NCBI GenBank assembly: GCA_012513195.1
Contig: JAAZCR010000215.1
Location: 1 to 12,794, forward strand
Direction: 5' to 3'
Source: Bacilli bacterium
Lineage (GTDB): Bacteria > Bacillota_I > Bacilli_A > Haloplasmatales > Haloplasmataceae
DNA length: 12,794 nucleotides
The notes beneath the pieces are model-generated. The model did not search any database. It worked only from the letters and a program-made list of their open reading frames with translations, and was not told the origin of the DNA. This document shows, one piece after another, positions 1 through 7,506 of this stretch (its first letter is position 1; each line of letters opens with the position of its first letter). Made by a program: the position numbers and the translations under genes.

Positions 1-1118
1 AGGTAATCATCAGTATAATATTGATAAGCTTCTTTACTAATAGTATCACGATATAAGTAGTAGTCCGAATTAATATTATACTTACTAAAAATGTTTTCTA
101 ATGTTTGATATTTAGTATCAAGTTCTTGTTGATTAGCACAAGTAATGTACTTAAACAAATGTCTGTTCATGAAGCGATTACTTAAGTCAGCAAGAATTTT
201 ATCTTGTTCACGACAAAAATGTTGAATTAAATAATTAATCCATGGTTCGTCCATTTGTAAGTAATCTTCTGTAGTTAATTGATTGTTGATGATTTTTTTA
301 ATAAGCGAAATATCAACATTAAATTTATACCCCGCTTCTATAAGTGCCTTAACTCTTCTAAACATTAACATCAAGATAATTTCAAAACTTATTGCAACTG
401 GATGATAATAAACTTGCCAGTACATGTGATAGCGGCTCAATAAGTAAGATTCAATCGCATGCATGGAGGTAAATTTAAACGCAATTTGGTTGTCGACGAT
501 AAGGAAACTGCGAATCAGGCGGTCAAGGTCAATTTCGCCATAAGATGTGCCAGTGTTATAAGCATCTCGTTGTAGATAATCTAAGCGGTCAGCGTCTAGC
601 TGACTACTGATAATGGAACTCATAATTCGATGATGACAATTTGCCCCCAAACAATCATCTAAATAACATTCTTTGTTGATAATCCTTACTACCTTCTTGG
701 CAAAACCTTCTTCATAACTTTCAAGTACTTGATGAACTTCCGTATGTTCATTAAGAAGAATCTTTTTTGTCCATTCCTCATGATTAGTATTAAATATCAT
801 TTCAAAGGTATGAGAATATGGCCCATGTCCAACATCATGTAAAAGAGCTGCACACAAAGTGATGAGTTTTTCTTTTTCCGTCAGAGTATTGTTGACATCA
901 CTTACTTCATAGAGGATTCGTCTAGCTACTTCATAAACACCTAAGGAATGCGAAAAGCGTGAATGTTCTGCCGTATGATAGACGACAAAAACACCACCAA
1001 GTTGTCTTATGCGTCGCAATCTTTGAAACTCTTTTGTTTGAATGAGTTTCCAAATTAACTCATGACTAACCTTTACATAGCCATAGAGAGGGTCACGAAA
1101 AACTTTAAGTTCTTCCAT
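1..1118 (-). CDS. HD-domain dNTP triphosphohydrolase-like protein, YwfO type (3' end cut by window edge)
   Basis: The frame is open from ATG at 1118 to the left edge, giving about 372 residues with the C-terminus missing. B. subtilis YwfO has about 430 residues, so perhaps 60 are lost. The HD metal site is visible: His57 in RFSHSLG, His94-Asp95 in LLHDVGHGPYSH, and Asp175 in SSQLDADRLDYL. The stretch DAYNTGTSYGEIDLDRL that follows is typical of the SAMHD1/EF1143-like branch. Family members hydrolyse dNTPs to deoxynucleosides and triphosphate and are often allosteric; the substrate here is inferred from family only. The start is supported by the opening MEELKVFRDPLYGYV, a usual family N-terminus, but the ribosome site (GTGAG) is weak. 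It is divergent from gerQ across 109 bases. No frameshift is seen. I am confident of the family and less so of the activity. Confidence 0.9.
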   Translation of the reverse strand, partial: MEELKVFRDPLYGYVKVSHELIWKLIQTKEFQRLRRIRQLGGVFVVYHTAEHSRFSHSLGVYEVARRILYEVSDVNNTLTEKEKLITLCAALLHDVGHGPYSHTFEMIFNTNHEEWTKKILLNEHTEVHQVLESYEEGFAKKVVRIINKECYLDDCLGANCHHRIMSSIISSQLDADRLDYLQRDAYNTGTSYGEIDLDRLIRSFLIVDNQIAFKFTSMHAIESYLLSRYHMYWQVYYHPVAISFEIILMLMFRRVKALIEAGYKFNVDISLIKKIINNQLTTEDYLQMDEPWINYLIQHFCREQDKILADLSNRFMNRHLFKYITCANQQELDTKYQTLENIFSKYNINSDYYLYRDTISKEAYQYYTDDY

Positions 1119-1145
1119 CTTATCAACTCACATTCTTTATTTTTA

Positions 1146-1176
1146 TAATATTTAAGAAACTTTATAGGCATAAGCA
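1146..1176 (+). promoter_or_regulatory. Candidate sigma-E-type promoter for gerQ
   Basis: TAATATT (1146-1152) is followed after 16 bases by CATAAGCA (1169-1176). The B. subtilis sigma-E consensus is roughly KMATATT, 14-16 bases, CATACAAT. The -35 fits well and the -10 only in its CATA half. Transcription would start near 1183, leaving a leader of about 45 bases. B. subtilis gerQ is a mother-cell gene, and cotJ here has the same TAATATT at similar spacing. In such AT-rich DNA a chance match is possible. Confidence 0.4.
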
Positions 1177-1227
1177 CATATATTTTAATAATGAGATAAT
1201 GATAAAATTTAATTAAAGGGGGCACTT

Positions 1228-1641
1228 ATGAGTTATTACCAAGGTTTTGATAATGTTCCACCAATGTTTCAACAACCCGCTTATATGCCACCCTCAATAG
1301 GTTATACAGGTAATCTCCCACCACAACAAATAAGCCCTTTTATCGAACAATCCTATATTGAAAATATCTTACGACTAAACCGTGGTAAAATTGCGACTAT
1401 CTATATGAATTTTGAAAACTCCGAATGGGGTAGTAAAGTCTTTAAAGGTGTCATTGAAGCAGCGGGTAAAGATCATATTATTATTAGCGATCCTGCGACA
1501 GGTATGCGCTATTTATTACTTACGATTTACTTAAATTATATCACATTTGATGAAGAAATTAATTATGAATATCCTTTTAATGGTTTTAATACTTACACAG
1601 GTCCCATGACAGGTAGTCAATTTAGAAATCCTGAAAAATAA
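1228..1641 (+). CDS. gerQ: Spore coat protein GerQ
   Basis: This protein of 137 residues matches GerQ (YwdL). In B. subtilis GerQ is a mother-cell coat protein required for the cortex-lytic enzyme CwlJ to be present and working in the spore, and it becomes cross-linked to high molecular mass by the transglutaminase Tgl. The conserved domain runs from about residue 38 to 118, with the hallmarks FIEQSYIENILRLNRGK, FKGVIEAAGKDHIIISDP, GMRYLL and TFDEEINYEYPF. Before it lies a Pro/Gln/Tyr-rich tail. Two features differ from B. subtilis: it is shorter (137 versus about 181 residues), and the tail has no lysine before Lys54. ATG 1228 is preceded by AAAGGGGG with a 5-base gap. The gene is monocistronic, closed by a hairpin that contains part of its stop codon. 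HD-YwfO, gerQ and ung recall the ywd/ywf region of B. subtilis. Confidence 0.95.
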   Translation: MSYYQGFDNVPPMFQQPAYMPPSIGYTGNLPPQQISPFIEQSYIENILRLNRGKIATIYMNFENSEWGSKVFKGVIEAAGKDHIIISDPATGMRYLLLTIYLNYITFDEEINYEYPFNGFNTYTGPMTGSQFRNPEK

Positions 1642-1664
1642 AAGTAGGCTTTAGGCCTACTTTT
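1640..1664. terminator. Bidirectional terminator between gerQ and ung
   Basis: A perfect 10-bp stem AAAAGTAGGC / GCCTACTTTT (1640-1649 and 1655-1664) encloses a 5-base loop. A/T runs flank both sides, so it can end gerQ rightward and ung leftward. The left arm starts inside the gerQ TAA (1639-1641), and the right arm ends 5 bases from the ung stop. Confidence 0.9.
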
Positions 1665-1668
1665 ATAT

Positions 1669-2343
1669 TTATATTTGCCAGTTGATTGGCGTTAAATTAT
1701 TATCCATTAATATTTTATTGGTCTTTGAGAAATGCCGACAACCAAGAAAACCATAATGAGCTGATAATGGTGACGGGTGAGGTGCTATTAAAATCGCATG
1801 ACGAGGATTCGTAATAAATTTAGCCATGGATTGGGCATGTTTACCCCATAATAAAAAGACTATGGTTTGATCTTTTTCATTTAACAACTTAATAATCGCA
1901 TTCGTAAAATTTTCCCATCCTTTATTTGCATGGGATAAAGGTTGACTATCTCTTACTGTCATAATGGTATTAAGTAATAATACTCCTTGTAAAGCCCAAG
2001 CTGTTAGATTACCATGAGTAGGATAAGTAATACCCACATCATCTACTAGTTCTTGGAAAATATTTCGTAATGACATAGGAATAGGCACACCCTTAGGAAC
2101 AGAAAAACATAAACCATGGGCTTGATTAACTTGATGGTATGGGTCTTGCCCAATAATTACCACTTTTGTATCTTTATAACTAGTGTATTTTAAAGCATTA
2201 AAGAGGTCTTCAGGTTTAGGATAGATGCGATACTTTTGATATTCATCATTAAGGAAATAGAGGAGTTGGATAAAATAAGGCTTACGAATCTCATCATATA
2301 ATAATTCGTCCCAATCATTACCAAACTTAATGTCCATTCCCAT
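1669..2343 (-). CDS. ung: Uracil-DNA glycosylase (family 1)
   Basis: Ung removes uracil from DNA, arising from cytosine deamination or dUTP incorporation, to start base excision repair in the cytoplasm. Counting residues from the TTG at 2346, the catalytic water-activating loop GQDPYH is at 66-71 (Asp68), the uracil-contacting Asn is in LLLNT (126), and the minor-groove loop HPSPLSAHYGF begins at His190. Length equals B. subtilis Ung (225). Three in-frame starts lie close together: TTG 2346, ATG 2343 and ATG 2337. GGAG (2354-2357) is 7 bases from the TTG and 10 from ATG 2343. I chose ATG 2343 because other genes here (the ABC permease, cotJA and cotJB) show similarly long gaps. The start lies inside the 3' end of the upstream membrane-protein gene, which implies co-transcription and probably translational coupling. 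The family call is secure; the exact start is not. Confidence 0.97.
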   Translation of the reverse strand: MGMDIKFGNDWDELLYDEIRKPYFIQLLYFLNDEYQKYRIYPKPEDLFNALKYTSYKDTKVVIIGQDPYHQVNQAHGLCFSVPKGVPIPMSLRNIFQELVDDVGITYPTHGNLTAWALQGVLLLNTIMTVRDSQPLSHANKGWENFTNAIIKLLNEKDQTIVFLLWGKHAQSMAKFITNPRHAILIAPHPSPLSAHYGFLGCRHFSKTNKILMDNNLTPINWQI

Positions 2344-2899
2344 CAATCAATCGCTCCAATTCATCGTTTTTCTTAACGGTTATTGTCTTAAATACTTGAC
2401 CTTTATCTAAATAAACACGTACTAATGACACGACCGAACCAATAAATAAACCTGTTACAACTCCTGTAGGAATTAACCAAATTAAATTAAAGATAATAGC
2501 ATAACCATAATACATTATGAGTACCAATACTTGTCCAATATTATGAGCGATACTTCCTGCTACACTTACGCCAGTAATACTAACTACTTTTTTAGTGAAC
2601 CTAAGCAAAAGATACATAACAATGAAACTTAAGACACTACCAGAAAGACCAATAAGAAAAGCCATAAAATTCCCCATGATAAAACCAGAAATAATGGTTT
2701 TAAGAATTATCAGTAAACAAGATTCTTTGAAATTTAAATAATATAACCCTGTCAAGATTACAATATTAGCTAGACCAATCCGCACTCCTTGACTTGGAAA
2801 AAAGGAGGAAAGGAATCTATCAATTAAGCTTAATACAACACTAAGTGCCACCAGCAATGCGATAAAAACTAATTTTTCTGTTTTCCGACGATTGCCCAT
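2327..2899 (-). CDS. Gx transporter family membrane protein (Hpre_diP_synt_I family)
   Basis: This is a hydrophobic protein of 190 residues with five or six membrane segments (about 9-28, 40-55, 60-77, 80-99, 115-137 and 140-163), followed by a charged C-terminal tail. The signature GVRIGLANIVILTGLYY near residue 38 and the GNFMAFLIGLSGSVLSF segment match the family long labelled heptaprenyl diphosphate synthase component I. That label is probably a misnomer: the protein looks like a small transporter or ECF S-component and lacks the Asp-rich motifs of prenyl synthases. The substrate is unknown. ATG 2899 has AGAAAGGA upstream with a 9-base gap and an extended -10 promoter at 2935-2940. It is first of a two-gene unit and overlaps ung by about 17-20 bases. 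The usual NusG-II or FMN-related partners are not next to it here. Confidence 0.85.
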   Translation of the reverse strand: MGNRRKTEKLVFIALLVALSVVLSLIDRFLSSFFPSQGVRIGLANIVILTGLYYLNFKESCLLIILKTIISGFIMGNFMAFLIGLSGSVLSFIVMYLLLRFTKKVVSITGVSVAGSIAHNIGQVLVLIMYYGYAIIFNLIWLIPTGVVTGLFIGSVVSLVRVYLDKGQVFKTITVKKNDELERLIDGNGH

Positions 2900-2934
2900 A
2901 ACGTTAAATCCTTTCTAATAAATTTGCCTTATAC

Positions 2935-2963
2935 ATTATATCATATTTAATTAAAAATGGTTA
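2935..2963 (-). promoter_or_regulatory. Promoter of the Gx transporter-ung unit
   Basis: On the minus strand TGATATAAT forms an extended -10 (TATAAT, complement of 2935-2940). A weak -35 TAACCA (2958-2963) sits 17 bases upstream. The -10 is 35 bases from the ATG at 2899. Confidence 0.6.
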
Positions 2964-2974
2964 TTTGTTATAAT
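2946..2974 (+). promoter_or_regulatory. Promoter of the HIT-family gene (extended -10)
   Basis: TGTTATAAT (2966-2974) is an extended -10 with a perfect TATAAT at 2969-2974. The -35 position (TTTAAT, 2946-2951) is poor, as is common with extended -10 promoters. It overlaps the divergent promoter of the Gx transporter unit, so the two may compete. Confidence 0.6.
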
Positions 2975-3008
2975 AGAAATACTAATTGAAGTTTTTAGGA
3001 GGAATATT

Positions 3009-3428
3009 ATGAGTAACTGTATATTCTGTAAAATTATTAATGGTGAAATTCCTAGTGTCAAAATATATGAAGATGATCGAATACTTGCTTTTTTAGATAT
3101 CTCCCAAGCTACCAAAGGACATACATTAGTTATTCCAAAAGAACATGTTGACAATATTTTTGAAGTAAAGGAAGAAGTAATTGCTTATTTATTTTCAAAG
3201 GTACCTTATTTAGCTAAAACAATAAAAGATGCTTTTAACGCTGAAGGTTTAAACATCCTTAATAATAATGGTAAAGTTGCAGGACAATCAGTCTTCCACT
3301 TCCACGTTCATTTAATTCCCCGTTATGGCAGTGAAGATGGTTACCAGCCTGTCTTAATTAATCACATGGACGATTATACCAAAGAAGATTTAGAAAAAAT
3401 TGCAGAACAAATTAAAACTAAATTATAA
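3009..3428 (+). CDS. hit: HIT family protein (HINT-type nucleotide hydrolase)
   Basis: The protein has 139 residues, a normal length for a HINT-type histidine triad protein. The triad HFHVHLIP gives His97, His99 and His101, with His99 the expected nucleophile. The HINT zinc site is also plausible: Cys4 and Cys7 in the opening CIFCKIINGEIP, with His46 and His97. Family members hydrolyse nucleoside phosphoramidates and aminoacyl- or acyl-adenylates in the cytoplasm; the physiological substrate is not known. AGGAGGA sits 7 bases before ATG 3009, and an extended -10 lies upstream. It is monocistronic and closed by a strong terminator shared with the convergent pepA. In B. subtilis hit is divergent from the ecs ABC operon; here an ABC pair lies nearby, but pepA separates them. 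Confidence 0.92.
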   Translation: MSNCIFCKIINGEIPSVKIYEDDRILAFLDISQATKGHTLVIPKEHVDNIFEVKEEVIAYLFSKVPYLAKTIKDAFNAEGLNILNNNGKVAGQSVFHFHVHLIPRYGSEDGYQPVLINHMDDYTKEDLEKIAEQIKTKL

Positions 3429-3461
3429 AGGGAATTAGTCAATTAACTAATTCCCTTTTTT
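3427..3461 (+). terminator. Terminator of hit, overlapping the 3' end of pepA
   Basis: The stem GGGAATTAGT / ACTAATTCCC (3430-3439 and 3446-3455), extended by AAA/TTT, has a 6-base loop and a run of six T. The hairpin contains the hit stop codon's end on one side and the pepA stop codon (complement of 3447-3449) on the other. It serves hit well. On the minus strand the tail is only TTTATAATT, so pepA termination is likely weaker. Confidence 0.88.
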
Positions 3462-4880
3462 CATTTCTAAATATTTCGCTAATGTTCTAACCATGACTCC
3501 TGTTGCCCCAGCTGGACCTAGTTTGTATGGTGCTTCCTTGTAACAAGTACCTGCAATATCTAAATGTATCCATGGAGTATCTTCCGCAAACTCAGCGATG
3601 AACGCTGCCCCAAAGGAAGCATGACCATCACGACCAGGGGAGTTATTATAATCAGCAACTTTACTCTTACGGCAACCAGCTCGGAAAGGATCCACAGGTA
3701 ATTCCCACACTGCTTCGCCAGTTAATTTACTAGCTTCAATAACTTCATTCAAGAAGTCTTTATTATTGGTGAAGATACCAGTAATATCAGTGCCTAAAGC
3801 GGTAATTACACCGCCTGTTAATGTTGCTACGTCGATAATTTTTGCCGCGTTATTTAGACGGGCGAATGTAACAGCATCCACTAATGTTAACCGTCCTTCT
3901 GCATCAGTGTTAGTAATTTCAATAGTCTTACCGCTCATTGAGACTACCACATCATCAGGCACTATAGCTTCGCTATTGATTAAATTTTCGGTTGCAGCGA
4001 TAACCACATCAACATTTACAGGTAACTTCTTCCGCGCAATAATTTCTAAAGCTCCTAATACAGCGGCAGCACCACCCATATCAGTTTTCATATTGACCAT
4101 GCCCGTTTTAGTTTTTATTGAATAACCACCAGAATCATATGTCAACCCTTTACCAATTAGCGTAATTATTTCATCACTATCACTATTGCGATATTTTAAG
4201 TGAATTAGTTTAGCCTCTTCTTTTGATCCTTGGTTGACCGCTAAAAAGGCGCCCATTTTAAGTTCTTCGATTTCTTTCTTGTTATAAATCTTATAATCGA
4301 TGTTTAGTTCCTTTGCTAAGTTAACTGCATATTCCGCAAGTAATGATGGTGTTAACTTATTACGTGGTTCGTTTACTAATGTTCTTGCATGATTAGTCGC
4401 TAAAGCATTAATGTTACCAGCATTGATGCCTGCCGTGATATCTGTTGTACTATAGAAATATATTTCAGGTTCTTTTTCGTCTTTCTTATCAGTTTTATAA
4501 TCAGGGTACTTATAAGTTACTAATCCAATTGTTTCGCTCGCAATTTCGCTTAATAACCTTGAATCTTCATGCAAAATCTTGAAAGAATCAAAATCGATAA
4601 TTGTATCATCAGTAATTTCATCAGCTACAGTAGCGAATACTGATCGTACATCATCTAAATCGTAATCCCCATCACCAAGACCTACAAATACAAAACGTTT
4701 AGTCTTAAAATCAGATAAGGGGTAGAAATTAGTAACCTCACACATATCATAAATATCTTTATGTTCACTTAGTTTTGTAAGAATTTCTTTTAGTTCTTCG
4801 CATTCCTTTTTTGATGTAACCCCTATAACCAATGTTTTAGTTTCTTCTTTAATATTTAATGAATTTAAGTATTTAATCAT
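3447..4880 (-). CDS. Leucyl aminopeptidase family protein (M17)
   Basis: This is a cytosolic two-metal aminopeptidase that releases N-terminal residues from peptides. It has 477 residues, in the family range. The variable N-terminal domain spans about 1-150 and the catalytic domain 155-477. Metal and catalytic residues are all present: Lys244 and Asp249 in GKGLTYDSGG, Lys256, Asp267 in MKTDMGG, and Asp326, Glu328 and Arg330 in NTDAEGRL. There are mild departures from the norm, such as Tyr for Phe in TYDSGG and NLINSEAIVPDD for the usual NMPSGxAxxPGD. ATG 4880 has AGGTG upstream with a 6-base gap and its own -10 TATAAT at 4914-4919. The last codons lie within the hit terminator. With pepT further along it suggests an active peptide-breakdown capacity. 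Whether it is true PepA or a broader M17 member cannot be told. Confidence 0.93.
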   Translation of the reverse strand: MIKYLNSLNIKEETKTLVIGVTSKKECEELKEILTKLSEHKDIYDMCEVTNFYPLSDFKTKRFVFVGLGDGDYDLDDVRSVFATVADEITDDTIIDFDSFKILHEDSRLLSEIASETIGLVTYKYPDYKTDKKDEKEPEIYFYSTTDITAGINAGNINALATNHARTLVNEPRNKLTPSLLAEYAVNLAKELNIDYKIYNKKEIEELKMGAFLAVNQGSKEEAKLIHLKYRNSDSDEIITLIGKGLTYDSGGYSIKTKTGMVNMKTDMGGAAAVLGALEIIARKKLPVNVDVVIAATENLINSEAIVPDDVVVSMSGKTIEITNTDAEGRLTLVDAVTFARLNNAAKIIDVATLTGGVITALGTDITGIFTNNKDFLNEVIEASKLTGEAVWELPVDPFRAGCRKSKVADYNNSPGRDGHASFGAAFIAEFAEDTPWIHLDIAGTCYKEAPYKLGPAGATGVMVRTLAKYLEMKKGN

Positions 4881-4913
4881 CTTTGCACCTCATTCTATTT
4901 AATTTACCACTTT

Positions 4914-4942
4914 ATTATAGTATTTTATCGTAATTCTTTCTA
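4914..4942 (-). promoter_or_regulatory. Promoter of the M17 aminopeptidase gene
   Basis: On the minus strand TAGAAA (complement of 4937-4942) is followed after 17 bases by a perfect TATAAT (complement of 4914-4919). Four of six -35 bases match. It lies in the 67-base gap downstream of the ABC permease, where I see no terminator, so some read-through into the peptidase gene is possible. Confidence 0.6.
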
Positions 4943-4947
4943 TTTTT

Positions 4948-6639
4948 TTACATTGTAATTAATTTTTTCGCAAAATTCTTTTCCATATACCGATAGACTA
5001 TTATGGTAACTAAGATACCCAATCCAAAATAGATTAAATAAACCACTACTAATGGTAAATATCTAAAGATATACTGATAAGATAAGAATAGTATCGTCCC
5101 ATAAGCAACGCCAATTCCCATTTGAATTAAAACATTCATGTTTTGTTTAATTGCTCGTTGTGGTGTATCCCAATCTAATATTGGTTTAGATAAATCAATA
5201 TATAATCCTGCCAGTAATAAAGGCATACTTAGAATAAGAGCCAATCCACAAGCGATTAAACCATAATAGATATTTTCTATATCTAAGATACCTTTACTAT
5301 ACAATGAAATCCACACCATGATAACAAGTTCTAATTGGAAAATAGTTTGCGTAATAACCGGTACAATCATGCGTCCAAAAATATGTTCACGAGCTGTGAT
5401 TGGTAATGTGCGCATAATCCAGTTGGTTTTACCCTCTCTAGAAAAACTTGTTGGCGCAATGGGAATCCATGTTGATAATATAACTAATGCTAAAGTTAAG
5501 CCTAACCAGAAAAGATAACGATATTTTTGAATTAAATCAACAATTTGATCCACTTCCCCTGCGCTAGACTGTTGCATAAATAATGTTGATATTATTAATA
5601 CTACAGGAACAATAATCAATAAAGCAACAGTATTAAACATAAATATGGGTACCTTTATGATAGTATTAAAATCAATCTTCGCAATGGCAAAAGCAGTATT
5701 ATTTGAACCTTCAACTTGTTTTTCTCTAATTTTTTTCTTTTTAAGAGGACTGTCGAGTTCTTTGAGGTAACTATTAATAAAGACACGTTGTAAAAATTGT
5801 GAAAAGAGATAAATGATAATAAATGATATAATTAAGAATCCTATGATACTTAAGATTACTTCAACGAAAGAACCACTAATACTAAGACTGATTAATTTAG
5901 AAATAGGGTAGTACAAGGCAAATTTATCTAAAAAGTATTGGCTGTTTTCCGCCAGACGTTCCAATAAATCAAATTGTTCCTCTGGACTTGATGGTATTAA
6001 ATTTTGATATACGGTTATTTGAAAAATAAATGTCAGAACAAGAATAATCGTATATCCCATAATTCGTAAAGTATCACGGTTTTTAGTTATATTAGTTAAA
6101 CTCATTAATAATACTGTGATAAATCCGACTATTACTAACGGAACAATTGGCATTAGTAAAAATGAAATGATTATACCCAACCATTGATAGATAGTTACAT
6201 TGAGTTTAATACCATAAATTACAAAAAATGTAAATACCAACAATAAATTAACAATTAACTCGATAAGATAAATAAATAAAAACTTACTTAAAAGATAATT
6301 TCTAGGTTTAATGGGTAGGGGAGTTAATAATTTAATATCATTAGAAAAGTAAAAGTAGCCAATAAATTGAAAAATCCCAAAAATTATTATAGTCAGCAAG
6401 GAGATAAAAATCGCCATAACGATAAACAATGACTCCATATTTAATTTATGAAATCCTTCAAAAATTCCTACAACACTTCTCAAAATTGTGAAGTAGGATG
6501 GTAGGCACATTAAGATGACTATGAATAGGACGATAAACATTGTCCGTGCTTTTTTATCATGCTTGGTTTTATACAATAGGTAATTAAGGGATAAATTCTG
6601 TTTAAGGAGAAATTTGCAAGTCAACCAAAACTCTTTCAT
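4948..6639 (-). CDS. ABC exporter permease subunit (large ABC-2-like membrane protein)
   Basis: This very hydrophobic protein of 563 residues has about 12 membrane segments (for example about 33-53, 71-98, 119-142, 150-180 and 194-212, then a group from 258 to 363, 374-395 and four more to the C-terminus). A basic loop containing LKKKKIREKQ lies near 300-308. The early motif NDIKLLTPLPIKPRNYLLSK is typical of the putative ABC exporter permease family (ABC_tran_2, the YthQ-like group), in which the membrane part is one long chain. With the ATPase immediately upstream it should form an exporter; the cargo is unknown. The ATG overlaps the ATPase stop as TAATG, and GGAG lies 11 bases before it, so translational coupling is likely. 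It does not resemble EcsB in length or N-terminus. No terminator is visible after its TAA. Confidence 0.85.
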   Translation of the reverse strand: MKEFWLTCKFLLKQNLSLNYLLYKTKHDKKARTMFIVLFIVILMCLPSYFTILRSVVGIFEGFHKLNMESLFIVMAIFISLLTIIIFGIFQFIGYFYFSNDIKLLTPLPIKPRNYLLSKFLFIYLIELIVNLLLVFTFFVIYGIKLNVTIYQWLGIIISFLLMPIVPLVIVGFITVLLMSLTNITKNRDTLRIMGYTIILVLTFIFQITVYQNLIPSSPEEQFDLLERLAENSQYFLDKFALYYPISKLISLSISGSFVEVILSIIGFLIISFIIIYLFSQFLQRVFINSYLKELDSPLKKKKIREKQVEGSNNTAFAIAKIDFNTIIKVPIFMFNTVALLIIVPVVLIISTLFMQQSSAGEVDQIVDLIQKYRYLFWLGLTLALVILSTWIPIAPTSFSREGKTNWIMRTLPITAREHIFGRMIVPVITQTIFQLELVIMVWISLYSKGILDIENIYYGLIACGLALILSMPLLLAGLYIDLSKPILDWDTPQRAIKQNMNVLIQMGIGVAYGTILFLSYQYIFRYLPLVVVYLIYFGLGILVTIIVYRYMEKNFAKKLITM

Positions 6640-7355
6640 TATTCGGTCAACTCCAAGAATAGATTGACAAGGTCTTCATCCTTGCCTACGAGATTACGGA
6701 TTTCTTGTAAAGTACCTAAAGCGATAATTTCTCCTTTATTGATAATCGCAAGACGGTCACACATTTTCTCAGCAACTTCAAGGATATGTGTTGAGAAAAA
6801 CACCGCATTCCCTTGATTACAATATTCCCTTAGTAGTTCCCTCACTGTATGTTGAGCCTTCGGATCTAGCCCCACCATTGGCTCATCTAAGACCATAATC
6901 TTTGGATTAGCTAAAAAGGCTGCGGTTAAGATAATCTTTTGTTTCATCCCATGTGAGTAACCTGCTAAATAACTATTAATATCATTTGTTAAATTAAACT
7001 TATCTAAATAATAATCCATTTTCTTTTTGCGTTCATCATGAGGGATTTTAAACACATCACAGATAAATTGTAAATAATCATAACCCGTTACTTTTTCAAA
7101 CACATCGGGATTATCGGGTACATAAAAGAATTGTAGCTTAGCTTCATAAATTTCTTCTTGATTATTGTAGCCATTAATTAGAATTGTCCCTTGATCAGGT
7201 TTTAGTAAACCTACAATCATTTTAATTGTAGTAGTTTTACCAGCACCATTAGGACCGAGGAATCCAAAGATTTCACCAGGATTCACAGTAAAACTAACAT
7301 TATTTACTGCTACTTTCTCGCCAAACTTTTTTGTGAGATTACTAATTTCTAGCAT
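6639..7355 (-). CDS. ABC transporter ATP-binding protein
   Basis: This is a complete nucleotide-binding subunit of 238 residues that drives the permease encoded just downstream. Walker A GPNGAGKT is at 34-41, the signature motif YSHGMKQK at 133-140, Walker B IMVLDEP at 153-159 with catalytic Glu158, the D-loop GLDP at 162-165, and the switch His190 in STHILE. Two positions vary: the signature is YSHGM rather than LSGGQ, and the Q-loop position is Asp81 in YVPDNPDVF where most ABC proteins have Gln. From memory, EcsA-like exporters carry similar changes, so this is probably a subfamily trait. ATG 7355 follows GGGTG with a 5-base gap and a good promoter at 7385-7413. It is first gene of a two-gene operon; the exported substrate cannot be read from sequence. 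Confidence 0.94.
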   Translation of the reverse strand: MLEISNLTKKFGEKVAVNNVSFTVNPGEIFGFLGPNGAGKTTTIKMIVGLLKPDQGTILINGYNNQEEIYEAKLQFFYVPDNPDVFEKVTGYDYLQFICDVFKIPHDERKKKMDYYLDKFNLTNDINSYLAGYSHGMKQKIILTAAFLANPKIMVLDEPMVGLDPKAQHTVRELLREYCNQGNAVFFSTHILEVAEKMCDRLAIINKGEIIALGTLQEIRNLVGKDEDLVNLFLELTE

Positions 7356-7384
7356 ATTATCACCCTGTCTCTTGTTATAATTTA

Positions 7385-7413
7385 TTTATAATATAAATAA
7401 ATCTTTTATTCAA
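7385..7413 (-). promoter_or_regulatory. Promoter of the ABC exporter operon
   Basis: On the minus strand TTGAAT (complement of 7408-7413) is followed after exactly 17 bases by TATAAA (complement of 7385-7390). Both hexamers are close to the sigma-A consensus. The rest of the 184-base gap (7356-7539) holds the pepT terminator at 7507-7531 and otherwise featureless AT-rich DNA. Confidence 0.65.
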
Positions 7414-7506
7414 GATATTCTGCAAAATATTACTTAATTCTCTATTTAAAACATCATAAATCAATCTTAATATTATGACTATTATATTTTTTAAATAAAT
7501 ATAAAG

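Noticed and set aside
2951-3154. Minus-strand open frame of 67 codons opposite the start of hit
   Set aside because: It is antisense to a strongly supported HIT gene, covers its promoter and ribosome site, and has no recognisable domain.
3766-4125. Plus-strand open frame of 119 codons inside pepA
   Set aside because: It is antisense to the catalytic domain of a clear M17 peptidase. Its Val/Ile/Thr/Ala-rich composition is typical of a shadow frame.
5318-5518. Plus-strand open frame of 66 codons inside the ABC permease gene
   Set aside because: It is antisense to the permease, with no ribosome site and no family resemblance.
3009-7355. A hit-ecsAB locus as in B. subtilis
   Set aside because: The ATPase is EcsA-like in some motifs, but the permease (563 residues, about 12 segments) does not look like EcsB, and pepA lies between hit and the ABC genes.
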